A stretch of DNA of 64,000 nucleotides, taken from NCBI GenBank assembly GCA_937925715.1, contig CALAMG010000035.1, positions 1 through 64,000 of the forward strand, written 5' to 3'. This document shows positions 17,691-26,266 of the stretch, in pieces. This DNA comes from an uncultured Collinsella sp. (GTDB lineage Bacteria > Actinomycetota > Coriobacteriia > Coriobacteriales > Coriobacteriaceae). Position numbers and translations under genes: made by a program. The notes under the pieces were generated by a model. The model had not been told where the DNA came from. It did not search any database and worked only from the letters and a program-made list of their open reading frames with translations. The number at the start of each line of letters is the position of its first letter. Within the stretch, counting starts at the first letter, position 1.

Positions 17691-19328
17691 ATGCAACATG
17701 TCGATCGGATTATCCGCTCCAAGAACGTTTTTACCGCCCAAGGCGGCATCGATACCGCCCGCGAGCTGGCGATTGCCATCGCAGGCGACCGTATCGTCGC
17801 AGTCGGTGCGCCCGATGACGTGATTGCCGCCGCGCCTGCCGCCACGTTGGTTATCGACTACGGCGAGCAGTTTGTCTGCCCCGGTTTCCATGACGCTCAT
17901 CTGCACTTCTTCCATACCTCGGTCGGTTCCTCGCCGTATATGCTCATGGATATGGGCACGTCCGAGGCGGCGCTGGTGCAACATGCGCTCGAGTTTTCCA
18001 AGGACCTGCCCGATGACGCTTGGGTTGTGACGCAGGGCTGGCGCGACTACCGTTGGGACCCGCCCGAGCATCCTACCAAGGCGTCGCTCGATGCGGCATT
18101 CCCCGATCGTCCCTGCGCTATGTATTCGGGCGACGGGCACACGCTTTGGCTCAACAGCCGCGCACTCGAGGCACTCGGCGTCACGCGCGACAGCGAGCCG
18201 CCAGCGGGCGGCAGCTACGACAAAGATGCAAATGGCGAGCTCACGGGCATTGCTCACGAGGCAGCTGCTATGCAGCTGCTGCCGCGCTGTCTTGAGTGGC
18301 TGGGCGAGGACCGCATCGCGAGCGCTTACGCCGACCAGATGAAGCGTATGGCCGAGCAAGGCATCACCTCAATCTGCGATATGTCGCTCATGCCCATGCC
18401 GGGCTGCGATTTTATCCGCGACGATGTCTATGACAAGCTGCAGACGGCCGGCAAGCTGGGCATCCGAGCCCATCTGTTCCCCACGCTGCTGGATGACCAG
18501 TCGCGTCTAGAAGAGCTCCAGGTACGTTACGCGAACAACGCGCTGCTTTCGGCGCCGGGCTTTAAGCAGTTCTTCGACGGCGTGTCGAGCGAACACACGG
18601 CGTATCTCACCGAGCCCTATACCAATCCGCGTTTCCCGGGCGACCGAGGCCGTCTGACAGTTCCTGCCGAGCGCATGCGTAAGCTGGTTCTGGCGGCAGC
18701 CGAGCGCGGCCACACCGTGCGCATTCACGTTATCGGCGACGGCGCCATACATGCCGCACTCGATATCTTTGAGGAGGCCGCCGAACTGTACGGCCTGCCC
18801 CAGCACGGTCATAACACACTCGAGCATCTGGAGAACCTCTTGCCCGAGGACATCGACCGCCTGCGCAAGCTTAACGTCGTTGCCTCGAGCCAGCCCTGTC
18901 ACATTACACTCGACCCGGGCGGCCCCGAGCGCGATCTGGGCCTGGAACGCAGCCGCATCATGTGGCCGTTTGCGACCTATAAGCAGCGCGGCATCCGCCA
19001 AGCCTTCGGCACCGATAGCCCCATAACAGCTGTTACCAGCATGAACGTGCTCTATACGGCTATCACGCGCCAAGACCCCAAAAGCCACTGGCCCGAGGGC
19101 GGCTGGTTGCCGAGCGAGCGCATCGATGCAGCAACAGCCCTGCGCAACTACACCCTGGGCAGCGCCTACGCGGCAGGCGACGAGCAAAACCTCGGCAGCC
19201 TGGAACCCGGCAAATACGCCGACCTGGTAGTCCTGGACCAAAACCCGCTCACCATCGACCCCCAAGAACTCCAAGCTACCAAAGTCCAAGTAACCTACCT
19301 AGCCGGCAACCTCATCTACGAGCGTTAA
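17691..19328 (+). CDS. YtcJ-like metal-dependent amidohydrolase
   Basis: About 545 residues from ATG 17691; in-frame ATGs at 17679 and 17685 and a GTG at 17658 are alternatives, none with a strong ribosome site. Amidohydrolase-superfamily marks: the first strand FVCPGFHDAHLHFF gives the HxH metal ligands; TVRIHVIGDGAIHAALD carries the HxxGD motif; FGTDSPI contains the late metal Asp; GKYADLVVLDQNP is the C-terminal beta-sandwich. YtcJ-type proteins are hydrolases of uncertain substrate. Divergent from the M20 gene, so the two may share a control region at 17523-17690. A long repeat-rich spacer follows. Confidence 0.87.
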   Translation: MQHVDRIIRSKNVFTAQGGIDTARELAIAIAGDRIVAVGAPDDVIAAAPAATLVIDYGEQFVCPGFHDAHLHFFHTSVGSSPYMLMDMGTSEAALVQHALEFSKDLPDDAWVVTQGWRDYRWDPPEHPTKASLDAAFPDRPCAMYSGDGHTLWLNSRALEALGVTRDSEPPAGGSYDKDANGELTGIAHEAAAMQLLPRCLEWLGEDRIASAYADQMKRMAEQGITSICDMSLMPMPGCDFIRDDVYDKLQTAGKLGIRAHLFPTLLDDQSRLEELQVRYANNALLSAPGFKQFFDGVSSEHTAYLTEPYTNPRFPGDRGRLTVPAERMRKLVLAAAERGHTVRIHVIGDGAIHAALDIFEEAAELYGLPQHGHNTLEHLENLLPEDIDRLRKLNVVASSQPCHITLDPGGPERDLGLERSRIMWPFATYKQRGIRQAFGTDSPITAVTSMNVLYTAITRQDPKSHWPEGGWLPSERIDAATALRNYTLGSAYAAGDEQNLGSLEPGKYADLVVLDQNPLTIDPQELQATKVQVTYLAGNLIYER

Positions 19329-19346
19329 CCCCGCATCCCGCCCCTC

Positions 19347-19413
19347 AGTTGCGGTGAAATAGTCCCTAAAATCGGCCTTCAAGCCCAAAAACAGGAACTA
19401 TTTCACCGCAACT
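19347..19413. repeat. Palindromic element with GCGGTGAAATAG ends, copy 1
   Basis: Perfect 17-bp arms AGTTGCGGTGAAATAGT (19347-19363) and its complement (19397-19413), about 33 bp between. It begins 19 bp after the amidohydrolase stop. A second copy lies at 46545-46611 after another stop codon. Confidence 0.8.
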
Positions 19414-19485
19414 TAAAAGAGCGCGTCCCAACAACGTGCCCCTATCTTGTGCATTCCATCCGCATCGCCATTTTGCTGCACTGAC

Positions 19486-19696
19486 TTTTCTGAATGTCGG
19501 GCCCGAATTAGTTAACCTGCCTCCCGTGTGGCTCCGGAGGGGCGGGGCATAAGGTTTATCGCGAGTTCCGCACGAGCCGAAAGCCGCTTAATGTGGCCTT
19601 CGTGCGAGCAGGACTGCCCGAGCAGGAAACCTTATGCCCCGCCCCTCCGGAGCCACACGGGAGCCACCGCTAAGTTATCCCCCGGCATTCAGAAAA
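19486..19696. repeat. 211-bp palindromic element upstream of groES
   Basis: Inner arms of 37 bp are perfectly complementary (19521-19557 with 19627-19663; GC-rich, beginning CTCCCGTGTGGCTCCGG). An outer 11-bp pair TTTTCTGAATG / CATTCAGAAAA (19486-19496 and 19686-19696) is joined to them by decayed complementarity. The 69-bp centre has a weaker inner pair CGCACGA / TCGTGCG. No open reading frame lies inside. It looks like a MITE or other foldback element; its 3' edge is about 40 bp from the presumed groES promoter. Confidence 0.8.
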
Positions 19697-19732
19697 TCTA
19701 AGTGCCAAAAAATAAGATTTTTTGACTCCGTG

Positions 19733-19761
19733 TTGTATAACCCGCCATTCGTGGGTACCAT
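19733..19761 (+). promoter_or_regulatory. Candidate groESL promoter
   Basis: TTGTAT (19733-19738), 17 bp, TACCAT (19756-19761) is the best sigma-70-like pair I can find. No CIRCE inverted repeat (TTAGCACTC-N9-GAGTGCTAA) or HspR HAIR site is visible between 19697 and 19833. Confidence 0.35.
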
Positions 19762-19833
19762 TCAACGCGTACGCAAACAAAAAGGGTTAATTCGCGTGGT
19801 ATAACCGCGCGGCCCAAAAAGGAGGAGACAAGC

Positions 19834-20127
19834 ATGTCGTCTTTGAAGCCGCTTGCAGATCGTGTTCTGGTCAAGCCCGACGAGGCCGAGCAGAAGACCG
19901 CTTCTGGTCTGTATATCGCCAGCAACGCTCAGGAGAAGCCGCAGCGCGGCACCATCGTTGCCGTGGGCGCCGGCAAGGTCAACGACAAGGGTGAGCGCAT
20001 CCCCATGGACGTCAAGGTCGGTGACGTTGTCATCTACGGTAAGTTCGGTGGCAACGAGGTCAAGGTCGACGGCGAGAAGTATCTGCTGATGCGCGCCGAC
20101 GACATCTACGCTGTCGTCGAGGCCTAG
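19834..20127 (+). CDS. groES: Co-chaperonin GroES
   Basis: 97 residues, normal length. LKPLADRVLVKPDEAEQKTA at the N-terminus, then the mobile loop SGLYIASNAQEKPQRG that contacts GroEL, and GDVVIYGKFGGNEVKVDGE. Forms the heptameric lid on GroEL. AGGAGGAG precedes the ATG strongly. The next gene, groEL, starts 96 bp downstream, the usual operon order. Confidence 0.97.
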   Translation: MSSLKPLADRVLVKPDEAEQKTASGLYIASNAQEKPQRGTIVAVGAGKVNDKGERIPMDVKVGDVVIYGKFGGNEVKVDGEKYLLMRADDIYAVVEA

Positions 20128-20223
20128 TCTCGTCAGAATCTCTGATTCGTCTTTGAACGCGCCCGCCGCATAGGACTCGGAAGCGGCGACGCGAGTCACA
20201 TTTCTTTTGGAGGATTACCTACC

Positions 20224-21861
20224 ATGGCAAAGAACATTACGTTCAACACCGATGCCCGCGCTAAGCTTGCCAAGGGCGTCAACACTCTGGCCGACGCCGT
20301 TACCGTCACCATGGGCCCCAAGGGTCGCTACGTTGCGCTGCAGCGCACGTTCGGTGCCCCGACCATCACCAACGACGGCGTTTCTGTCGCCAAGGAGATC
20401 GAGCTCGAGGACAACATCGAGAACATGGGCGCTCAGCTGGTGAAGGAGGTCGCCACCAAGACCAACGACACCGTGGGTGACGGCACCACCACCGCAACCC
20501 TGCTCGCCCAGGCCATCGTCAACGACGGCCTGCGTAACGTCGCCGCTGGCGCCAACCCGCTGGCCATCCGTCGCGGCATCGATAAGGCCGTCAACGCCGC
20601 CGTCGCCGAGATGAAGAAGCAGGCCAAGCCGGTCGAGACCAAGGAGCAGATCGCTTCCGTCGGTACCATCTCCGCCGGTGACCCCGAGGTCGGCGAGAAG
20701 ATCGCCGAGGCCATGGAGGTCGTGGGCAAGGACGGCGTCATCACCGTCGAGGATTCCCAGACGTTCGACATCACCATCGACACCGTCGAGGGCATGCAGT
20801 TCGACAAGGGCTATGTCTCCGCTTACTTCGTCACGGATAACGACCGCATGGAGGCCGTGATGAAGGATCCGTACATCCTCATCACCGACCAGAAGATCTC
20901 CAGCGTTCAGGACATCATGCCCGTTCTCGAGGCTGTCCAGCGCGCTGGCCGTGGCCTGCTCATCATCGCTGAGGACATCGACGGCGAAGCTCTGCCTACC
21001 CTGGTCCTCAACAAGATCCGTGGCGCCCTCAACGTCTGCGCCGTCAAGGCCCCGGGCTACGGCGATCGCCGCAAGCGCATTCTCGAGGACATCGCCGTCC
21101 TCACCGGTGGCCAGGCTGCCCTGGACGAGTTGGGCGTGAAGGTCGCTGACATCACCGCCGATATGCTCGGTACCGCTAAGTCCGTCACCATCTCTAAGGA
21201 CAACACCGTCGTCGTCGGCGGCGCTGGCTCCAAGGAGGCCATCGACGCCCGTATCGCTCAGATTAAGGGCGAGATGGAGAACACCACCTCTGACTTCGAC
21301 CGTGAGAAGCTCCAGGAGCGCCTGGCCAAGCTCTCCGGTGGCGTTGCCGTCATCAAGGTCGGCGCTGCTACCGAGTCCGAGCTCAAGGAGATCAAACATC
21401 GCGTCGAGGACGCCCTGCAGGCCACCCGCGCTGCTGTCGAGGAGGGCATTGTCGCTGGCGGCGGCGTCGCCTTCATGGACGCTGCTCCTGCGCTCGATGC
21501 CGTCGAGATCGATGACCCCGAGGAGAAGATCGGCGTCGACATCGTCAAGAAGGCTCTGACCGCTCCGGTCGCCACCATCGCCAAGAACGCTGGCTTTGAG
21601 GGCGCTGTCGTGGTCGACAAGGTCGCCGAGCTGCCCGCCGGCCAGGGTCTCAACTCTGCCAACGGCGAGTGGGGCGACATGATCGAGATGGGCGTCCTCG
21701 ACCCCGTCAAGGTCAGCCGCGTCACCCTGCAGAACGCTGCTTCTGTCGCCAGCCTGATCCTCATCACCGAGGCCACCGTCTCCGATGTGCCCAAGAACAC
21801 TCAGCTTGAGGACGCAATCGCTGCTGCTACCGCTGGTCAGCAGGGCGGCGGTATGTACTAA
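20224..21861 (+). CDS. groEL: Chaperonin GroEL
   Basis: 545 residues. ATP-pocket motifs TMGPKGRY, FGAPTITNDGVSVAKEIELE, NDTVGDGTTTATLLAQ (catalytic Asp in GDGTTT) and EGIVAGGGVAFMDAAPALD are all present, as is GYVSAYFVTD of the apical domain. The C-terminal tail is short, GQQGGGMY, rather than a long GGM repeat. Folds proteins in the cytoplasm together with GroES. TTGGAGG lies 10 nt before the ATG. Only one groEL is seen in this window. The stop is followed by a long palindrome that may end transcription. Confidence 0.97.
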   Translation: MAKNITFNTDARAKLAKGVNTLADAVTVTMGPKGRYVALQRTFGAPTITNDGVSVAKEIELEDNIENMGAQLVKEVATKTNDTVGDGTTTATLLAQAIVNDGLRNVAAGANPLAIRRGIDKAVNAAVAEMKKQAKPVETKEQIASVGTISAGDPEVGEKIAEAMEVVGKDGVITVEDSQTFDITIDTVEGMQFDKGYVSAYFVTDNDRMEAVMKDPYILITDQKISSVQDIMPVLEAVQRAGRGLLIIAEDIDGEALPTLVLNKIRGALNVCAVKAPGYGDRRKRILEDIAVLTGGQAALDELGVKVADITADMLGTAKSVTISKDNTVVVGGAGSKEAIDARIAQIKGEMENTTSDFDREKLQERLAKLSGGVAVIKVGAATESELKEIKHRVEDALQATRAAVEEGIVAGGGVAFMDAAPALDAVEIDDPEEKIGVDIVKKALTAPVATIAKNAGFEGAVVVDKVAELPAGQGLNSANGEWGDMIEMGVLDPVKVSRVTLQNAASVASLILITEATVSDVPKNTQLEDAIAAATAGQQGGGMY

Positions 21862-21887
21862 GGCCGACAAGGTCTAGAACTCCCACC

Positions 21888-22030
21888 GGGGATCCGGGGG
21901 CGTGACGGGGTTTCTCTCCGGAACGTCCTCGGACATGCAAAGAGGCTCCGCATCGCGCTTCGCGCTGCGGAGCCTCTTTGCGTCCTGCGGAATGTTCCGG
22001 AGAGAAACCCCGTCACGCCCCCGGATCCCC
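21888..22030. repeat. 143-bp palindromic element downstream of groEL
   Basis: Perfect 37-bp arms (21888-21924 with 21994-22030; GGGGATCCGGGGGCGTGACG start). Inside is a second perfect 16-bp stem GCAAAGAGGCTCCGCA (21937-21952) / 21966-21981, with a CGCGC-rich tip. It begins 26 bp after the groEL stop and could act as a strong terminator, but its size and GC-rich arms resemble the element upstream of groES rather than an ordinary terminator. Confidence 0.8.
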
Positions 22031-22051
22031 TGCGTTTACGGCCTTGAGGTC

Positions 22052-22179
22052 GGCGTGGGCGGAGATCGTGGCTGATGGGGATACGTGTCCCGGTCGCTGT
22101 TTCGCGGCTTTGCCGCGAAAGGCGCGTTACTTTGGCGTGGACGGAGAACGTGGTTATCGCGTTAACTTGTCCCGGTCGC
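22052..22179. repeat. Imperfect 46-bp direct repeat pair
   Basis: 22052-22097 and 22134-22179 are related by eye at about 35 of 46 positions, sharing GGCGTGG.CGGAGA.CGTGG at one end and GTCCCGGTCGC at the other. Between them is an 8-bp hairpin TTTCGCGG / CCGCGAAA. No open frame. Together with the riboswitch region this fills the spacer between groEL and ribU. Confidence 0.55.
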
Positions 22180-22223
22180 ATTTCTGGAGCGTTCCCCCCC
22201 GCCATAAATTAGCCTCAGCATAC

Positions 22224-22251
22224 TTGCACGAATACCCTCTCGTGCTACACT
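22224..22251 (+). promoter_or_regulatory. Promoter of the riboflavin transporter operon
   Basis: TTGCAC (22224-22229), 16 bp, TACACT (22246-22251), placed just upstream of the FMN riboswitch. Confidence 0.6.
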
Positions 22252-22263
22252 TGCAGTTGCTGT

Positions 22264-22441
22264 TTCAGGGCGGGGTGGAATTCCCCACTGGCGGTAAATT
22301 GGGCGGTGCCAAAGGGGTGCCGTGGCGCAGGCGAGGACCTGCGTCGAGCCGATGAGTCCGCGACCCGTGCGTGTGTTGGTTCGCATGCCGGCTGAACTGG
22401 TGAGATCCCAGTACCAACGGTTAGAGTCCGGATGAAAGAGG
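22264..22441 (+). ncRNA. FMN riboswitch (RFN element)
   Basis: Conserved RFN blocks in order: GGGCGGGGTGGAATTCCCCA, CTGGCGGTAAA, GAGCCGATGAGTCCGCGACC, an additional arm, CTGAACTGGTGAGATCCCAG, and ACGGTTAGAGTCCGGATGAA, then GAGGCAG pairing back to the 5' side. RFN elements switch off riboflavin synthesis or uptake genes when FMN is bound. The ribosome site AGGTGA of ribU begins 2-3 nt after the aptamer and no terminator lies between, so control is probably at translation initiation. Confidence 0.95.
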
Positions 22442-22453
22442 CAGGTGATCTTA

Positions 22454-23044
22454 ATGTCTGAACAGTCGCAGCATATCCATTTTGAGAACACGAATAGGTG
22501 GAGCACCAAACAGCTCGTTACCATGGCGTTAATGTGCGCCTTGGGCGCCCTGTTTATGTACGTCCAGCTGCCCATTCTTCCTTCGGCGCCGTTTTTGACG
22601 TACGACCCGTCGCTGGTACCGGCGATGGTGTGCGGGTTTGCGTATGGTCCTGGCGCCGGCACTGCTGTTGCCGCTATGGCTATCGTTATCCATGCGCTCA
22701 CCACGGGTGACTGGGTCGGCGCGCTTATGAACCTGGTTGCCACGCTGGGCTACATTCTGCCTGCGGCTATCGTCTATCAGAAGATGCATACCTATAAGGG
22801 TGCCGTGATTGGCCTGGTGCTCGGCGTTATTGCCGCTACGGCGTTGTCTATGGTCGCAAACCTTACCATTGGCGTATGGTTCTGGTATGGCTCGGTCGAT
22901 GTGATCGCCCCGCTCATGATTCCTGCCGTGCTGCCGTTCAACCTTATCAAGACCGTGCTTAACTCGGTGTTGACACTGGCGGTGTATAAAGCGGTCTCCA
23001 ACCTCATCACGCCTAAAAAGGACCAGGTCAAAGGCCGCGCATGA
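22454..23044 (+). CDS. ribU: Riboflavin ECF transporter substrate-binding subunit
   Basis: 196 residues with about six membrane spans. The N-terminal half, RWSTKQLVTMALMCALGALF then LPSAPFLTYDPSLVPAMVCG and YGPGAGTAVAAMAIVIHALT, matches RibU S components, and the FMN riboswitch directly upstream fixes the substrate as riboflavin with good confidence. Works with the energy-coupling module encoded next. ATG 22454 has AGGTGA 5 nt upstream; an in-frame GTG at 22445 lies inside that ribosome site. Its stop overlaps the next start (ATGA). Confidence 0.93.
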   Translation: MSEQSQHIHFENTNRWSTKQLVTMALMCALGALFMYVQLPILPSAPFLTYDPSLVPAMVCGFAYGPGAGTAVAAMAIVIHALTTGDWVGALMNLVATLGYILPAAIVYQKMHTYKGAVIGLVLGVIAATALSMVANLTIGVWFWYGSVDVIAPLMIPAVLPFNLIKTVLNSVLTLAVYKAVSNLITPKKDQVKGRA

Positions 23045-24945
23045 TTGAGTGTCGGGGCGTTTCCTTTAGCTATGACGGTGCCGTACCGGCGCTCGACGGC
23101 GTCGATCTGAATATCGAGGACGGCGAGTTTTTCTGCATCCTCGGTGGCAATGGGTCGGGCAAGTCGACGTTTGCCAAGCATCTGAATGCGCTGTTGCAGC
23201 CCGATGCGGGCACGGTACGCATCAACGGCATGGATGCGTCCGACCCCGAGCTGGTCTACGACATTCGTTCGACCGCGGGCATGGTATTCCAGAATCCCGA
23301 CGACCAGCTGGTGGCAACGCTTGTCGAAGATGACGTTGCGTTTGGTCCCGAAAACCTTGGCGTGCCATCGGCGCAAATTGCGCAGCGCGTACGCGAGGCG
23401 CTGAAGGGTGTGGGCCTGGTGGGCTTTGAGCGCCACGAGACCCATGCGCTTTCGGGCGGCCAAAAGCAGCGCGTGGCGCTTGCCGGCGTGCTCGCCATGG
23501 AACCGCGCGTGCTCATATTGGACGAGGCTTCCTCGATGCTCGATCCGCGTGGACGCAAGGGCCTCATGAAGGCTTGCCGCGCGTTGCACGCTCGCGGCAT
23601 GACCATCGTGATGATTACGCACTTTATGGAGGAGGCTGCCGAGGCCGATCGTGTCGCCGTGTTTCAGACGGGACGAGTTGCCATGCTGGGCACGCCCGAT
23701 GAGATTCTGACGCGGGCGAATGAACTCGTTCAGCTCAACCTTGACATGCCAGAGTCGTGCCGTTTGGGCATGGCACTTCGTGCGGAGGGCGTGCCCGTTT
23801 GCGCGCAGGTACGTGAGGCGGATATGGTCGCCGAGATTGCGCAGGCTTATGCCGAGCGAAGTGGGGCAGGCATCGCGGGGCAGTCTTCCGTATCCCAGTC
23901 GGAAATCGCTGACGGCACTGTTCCGGTAGACAACGAGGGCAACGCGTCGGAGCCCGTCATCGAGCTATCCCATGTTTCGTACAGTTATTCGCTCAGTCCG
24001 CGCGAGCGCCGCCGCTGGCATAAGCGCTCGGCCACTGCGGGCAAATCGAGCAAACAGGCTCTCTGGGGAAACGACCCAAGCAGCCCGTGGGCGCTGCGCG
24101 ATGTATCGCTGACGGTGCGTCGCGGCGAGTTCCTGGGCTTGGCAGGTCATACCGGTTCGGGTAAGTCGACGCTGGTCCAGCATCTCAACGGTTTGATTCG
24201 CCCCCAGGAGGGATCCGTTCGCGCGCTGGGGCTCGATCTGTCAAACAAGAAAGACGCCGCCGCGGTTAAGGCCAAGGTCGGCGTGGTGTTTCAATATCCT
24301 GAGCGTCAGCTGTTTGCCGAAACCGTGGCGCAGGACGTGGCGTTTGGTCCGCATAACCTTGGCTTGCCGCAAGATGAAGTCGACCGTCGTGTCGAGTCAT
24401 CGCTCTCACGCGTGGGCCTCGACCTTTCCACGGTCGGCGACAAGAGTCCCTTTGAGCTTTCGGGCGGTCAGCAACGGCGTGTGGCATTCGCCGGCGTGCT
24501 CGCCATGGAGCCCGAAGTCCTGGTGCTCGATGAGCCCATGGCGGGGCTCGATCCGGCTGCGCGCAGGGATTTCCTTGAGCTTATCGATCGACTTCACCGC
24601 GATGGCCTGACCGTTGTCATGGTTTCGCATAGTATGGATGACCTGGCCAATTGCTGCGACCGTATTGTCGTGATGAACGAGGGCGCGGTGTTTGCCGAGG
24701 GCACGCCCGCTCAGGTTTTTGCGCATGCCGATGAGCTTAAATCAATCGGCTTGGGCGTTCCCGCCGCCCAGCGTATGGCGCTGGCGCTTACGGAGGCGGG
24801 CGTGCCGCTGCGCTTTGACGGCCTCTATACGGTTGAGTCGCTGACAGACGAGTTGGTGGACCTGCTAATCGGTTGCTCGGGCGGTCCTTCTAACGTCGCG
24901 GACATTGCTAAATTCAAGACGGTCGCGCGAGAGAAGGGCTGCTAA
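23041..24945 (+). CDS. Fused ECF transporter ATPase (two ABC domains in one chain)
   Basis: 634 residues holding both ATPase domains that are usually separate EcfA1 and EcfA2. Domain 1: Walker A GGNGSGKST (35-43), LSGGQKQRVALAG signature, Walker B LILDEASSMLDP. Domain 2: Walker A GHTGSGKST (about 369-377), LSGGQQRRVAFAG, Walker B LVLDEPMAGLDP. A charged linker of about 60 residues joins them. Note Ser-Ser-Met after the first Walker B Glu in place of the usual Pro-containing EPT/EPM. Hydrolyses ATP at the inner membrane face to drive riboflavin uptake. Overlaps ribU by 4 bp and ecfT by 1 bp. Confidence 0.92.
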   Translation: MIECRGVSFSYDGAVPALDGVDLNIEDGEFFCILGGNGSGKSTFAKHLNALLQPDAGTVRINGMDASDPELVYDIRSTAGMVFQNPDDQLVATLVEDDVAFGPENLGVPSAQIAQRVREALKGVGLVGFERHETHALSGGQKQRVALAGVLAMEPRVLILDEASSMLDPRGRKGLMKACRALHARGMTIVMITHFMEEAAEADRVAVFQTGRVAMLGTPDEILTRANELVQLNLDMPESCRLGMALRAEGVPVCAQVREADMVAEIAQAYAERSGAGIAGQSSVSQSEIADGTVPVDNEGNASEPVIELSHVSYSYSLSPRERRRWHKRSATAGKSSKQALWGNDPSSPWALRDVSLTVRRGEFLGLAGHTGSGKSTLVQHLNGLIRPQEGSVRALGLDLSNKKDAAAVKAKVGVVFQYPERQLFAETVAQDVAFGPHNLGLPQDEVDRRVESSLSRVGLDLSTVGDKSPFELSGGQQRRVAFAGVLAMEPEVLVLDEPMAGLDPAARRDFLELIDRLHRDGLTVVMVSHSMDDLANCCDRIVVMNEGAVFAEGTPAQVFAHADELKSIGLGVPAAQRMALALTEAGVPLRFDGLYTVESLTDELVDLLIGCSGGPSNVADIAKFKTVAREKGC

Positions 24946-25745
24946 TGGAGGCGTTTTCGTTTGGCAGCTACTATCCCGGCGATAGTGCGATCAACCGCCT
25001 GGACCCGCGAACTAAGTTGCTCTTGGGCTTTGTGTTTCTGATCACGACGCTGACCGTCGGCGGCTTCCGCGGACTGGCCCCTGTCGCAATGTTTGTCGTG
25101 CTGATCTATGCCGTGTCTCGGGTGCCGGTTCGTCGCGTTCTGTCGTCGATGGCGCCGCTGCTGGCAATCGTCGTCGTGGTCGCGGTGCTCAACTTGTTTA
25201 CCGACCAGAGCGGGCGCATTCTGTGGCAGCTCGGCTTTTTGCAGATAAGCGAGGGCTCGCTGCATTCCGCCGCCTTTATGGCGTGCCGCCTGACCTTGAT
25301 GATGGCCGGTATGAGCGCTATCACGCTCACCACGCCGACGCTCGACCTCACCGCGGGCTTTGAGCGCCTGCTCGCACCGTTTGCGCGTGTGGGACTTCCT
25401 GCGCACGAGCTCGGCATGATCATGGGTATCGCGTTGCGCTTTATGCCGCAGTTTGCCACCGAGATGAAGCAGACGGCGGACGCGCAGGCGAGCCGCGGTG
25501 CGCGCGTGACGGGGGGCCCGCTCGGCGGCGTGCGTATGCTCGGCAGTGTGGCGATTCCGCTGTTCACCGGCGTGTTCCGCCATGCCGAGACGCTGTCTGC
25601 TGCCATGGATGCACGCTGCTATCACGGCGAGCAGGGCCGCACGCGCCTGCATGCGCTTGCATTTGGCCGCGGCGATGCGTTGGCGGCGGTGGTGACGGCG
25701 TTGCTGCTCATCTGCGTCATCGTCATCAATCTTCAACTTGTTTAG
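24945..25745 (+). CDS. ecfT: ECF transporter transmembrane subunit EcfT
   Basis: 266 residues. Starts SYYPGDSAINRLDPRTKLLL, the typical EcfT opening, with five or six spans; the coupling helices carry the two short Ala-Arg-Gly type motifs, visible as DAQASRGARV and MDARCYHGEQ. These grip the ATPase pair. The ATG overlaps the ecfA stop (TAATG), so it is translationally coupled. Completes a riboflavin-dedicated ECF transporter. Confidence 0.93.
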   Translation: MEAFSFGSYYPGDSAINRLDPRTKLLLGFVFLITTLTVGGFRGLAPVAMFVVLIYAVSRVPVRRVLSSMAPLLAIVVVVAVLNLFTDQSGRILWQLGFLQISEGSLHSAAFMACRLTLMMAGMSAITLTTPTLDLTAGFERLLAPFARVGLPAHELGMIMGIALRFMPQFATEMKQTADAQASRGARVTGGPLGGVRMLGSVAIPLFTGVFRHAETLSAAMDARCYHGEQGRTRLHALAFGRGDALAAVVTALLLICVIVINLQLV

Positions 25746-25775
25746 GCGCGATTCGAGCGCAAGAAAGGGGTCCCT

Positions 25776-26222
25776 ATGACCGACAACGACCGCACGGCTC
25801 AGCTTGAGCGCGCCTGTTCGTATCTCAGGCGCATTCCGGCGTGGTATCTGGCCACGACCGATGTGGCCGACGGGCATCAGCCTCGCGTGAGGCCGTTTTC
25901 GTTTGCCATGGTCGATGACGGTAAGTTGTGGTTTTGCACGTCGCGCGACAAGGATGTGTGGGCGGAGCTGAGCGCGAATCCCAAGTTTGAGCTCTCGGGC
26001 TGGAAGCCGGGGGAATGTTGGATCGTATTGACCGGCGAAGCCGCACTTGAGGACGACGCAGTTGCGAGCGACAAGGTGCGTCAAGCGGGTTTTAAGCACA
26101 TGGTGGGCATTGGCGAGGAACACGAGAGTGCCAACGACGGCCGCCTTGCTTTCTTTTCGGTCCGCAACATTGCTGCGCGCTTCTGTGATATCGACGGCAG
26201 CGAGGAGCGCCTGGAGCTCTAG
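25776..26222 (+). CDS. PNPOx-like flavin-binding protein, copy 1
   Basis: 148 residues of the pyridoxamine 5'-phosphate oxidase-like split-barrel fold: RRIPAWYLATTD, RVRPFSFAMVDDGKLWFCTS, KDVWAELSANPKFELSGWKP and a GEAALEDD strand. Such small proteins bind FMN or F420 or haem; the catalytic role here is unknown. Lies 30 bp after ecfT behind AAGAAAGGGG, probably in the same FMN-controlled transcript, which would fit a flavin-using protein. The next gene is its paralogue. Confidence 0.8.
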   Translation: MTDNDRTAQLERACSYLRRIPAWYLATTDVADGHQPRVRPFSFAMVDDGKLWFCTSRDKDVWAELSANPKFELSGWKPGECWIVLTGEAALEDDAVASDKVRQAGFKHMVGIGEEHESANDGRLAFFSVRNIAARFCDIDGSEERLEL

Positions 26223-26266
26223 CTCGCACAAACCAGGTTCCCAAACTAGCTAGTACAGGAGGAAAC

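Noticed and set aside
17523..18359. Upstream extension of the M20 gene on the minus strand
   Set aside because: It is antisense to the YtcJ-like gene, and ATG 17522 has a good ribosome site.
20215..21870. Minus-strand open frame covering groEL
   Set aside because: Exact antisense of groEL; a codon-bias shadow.
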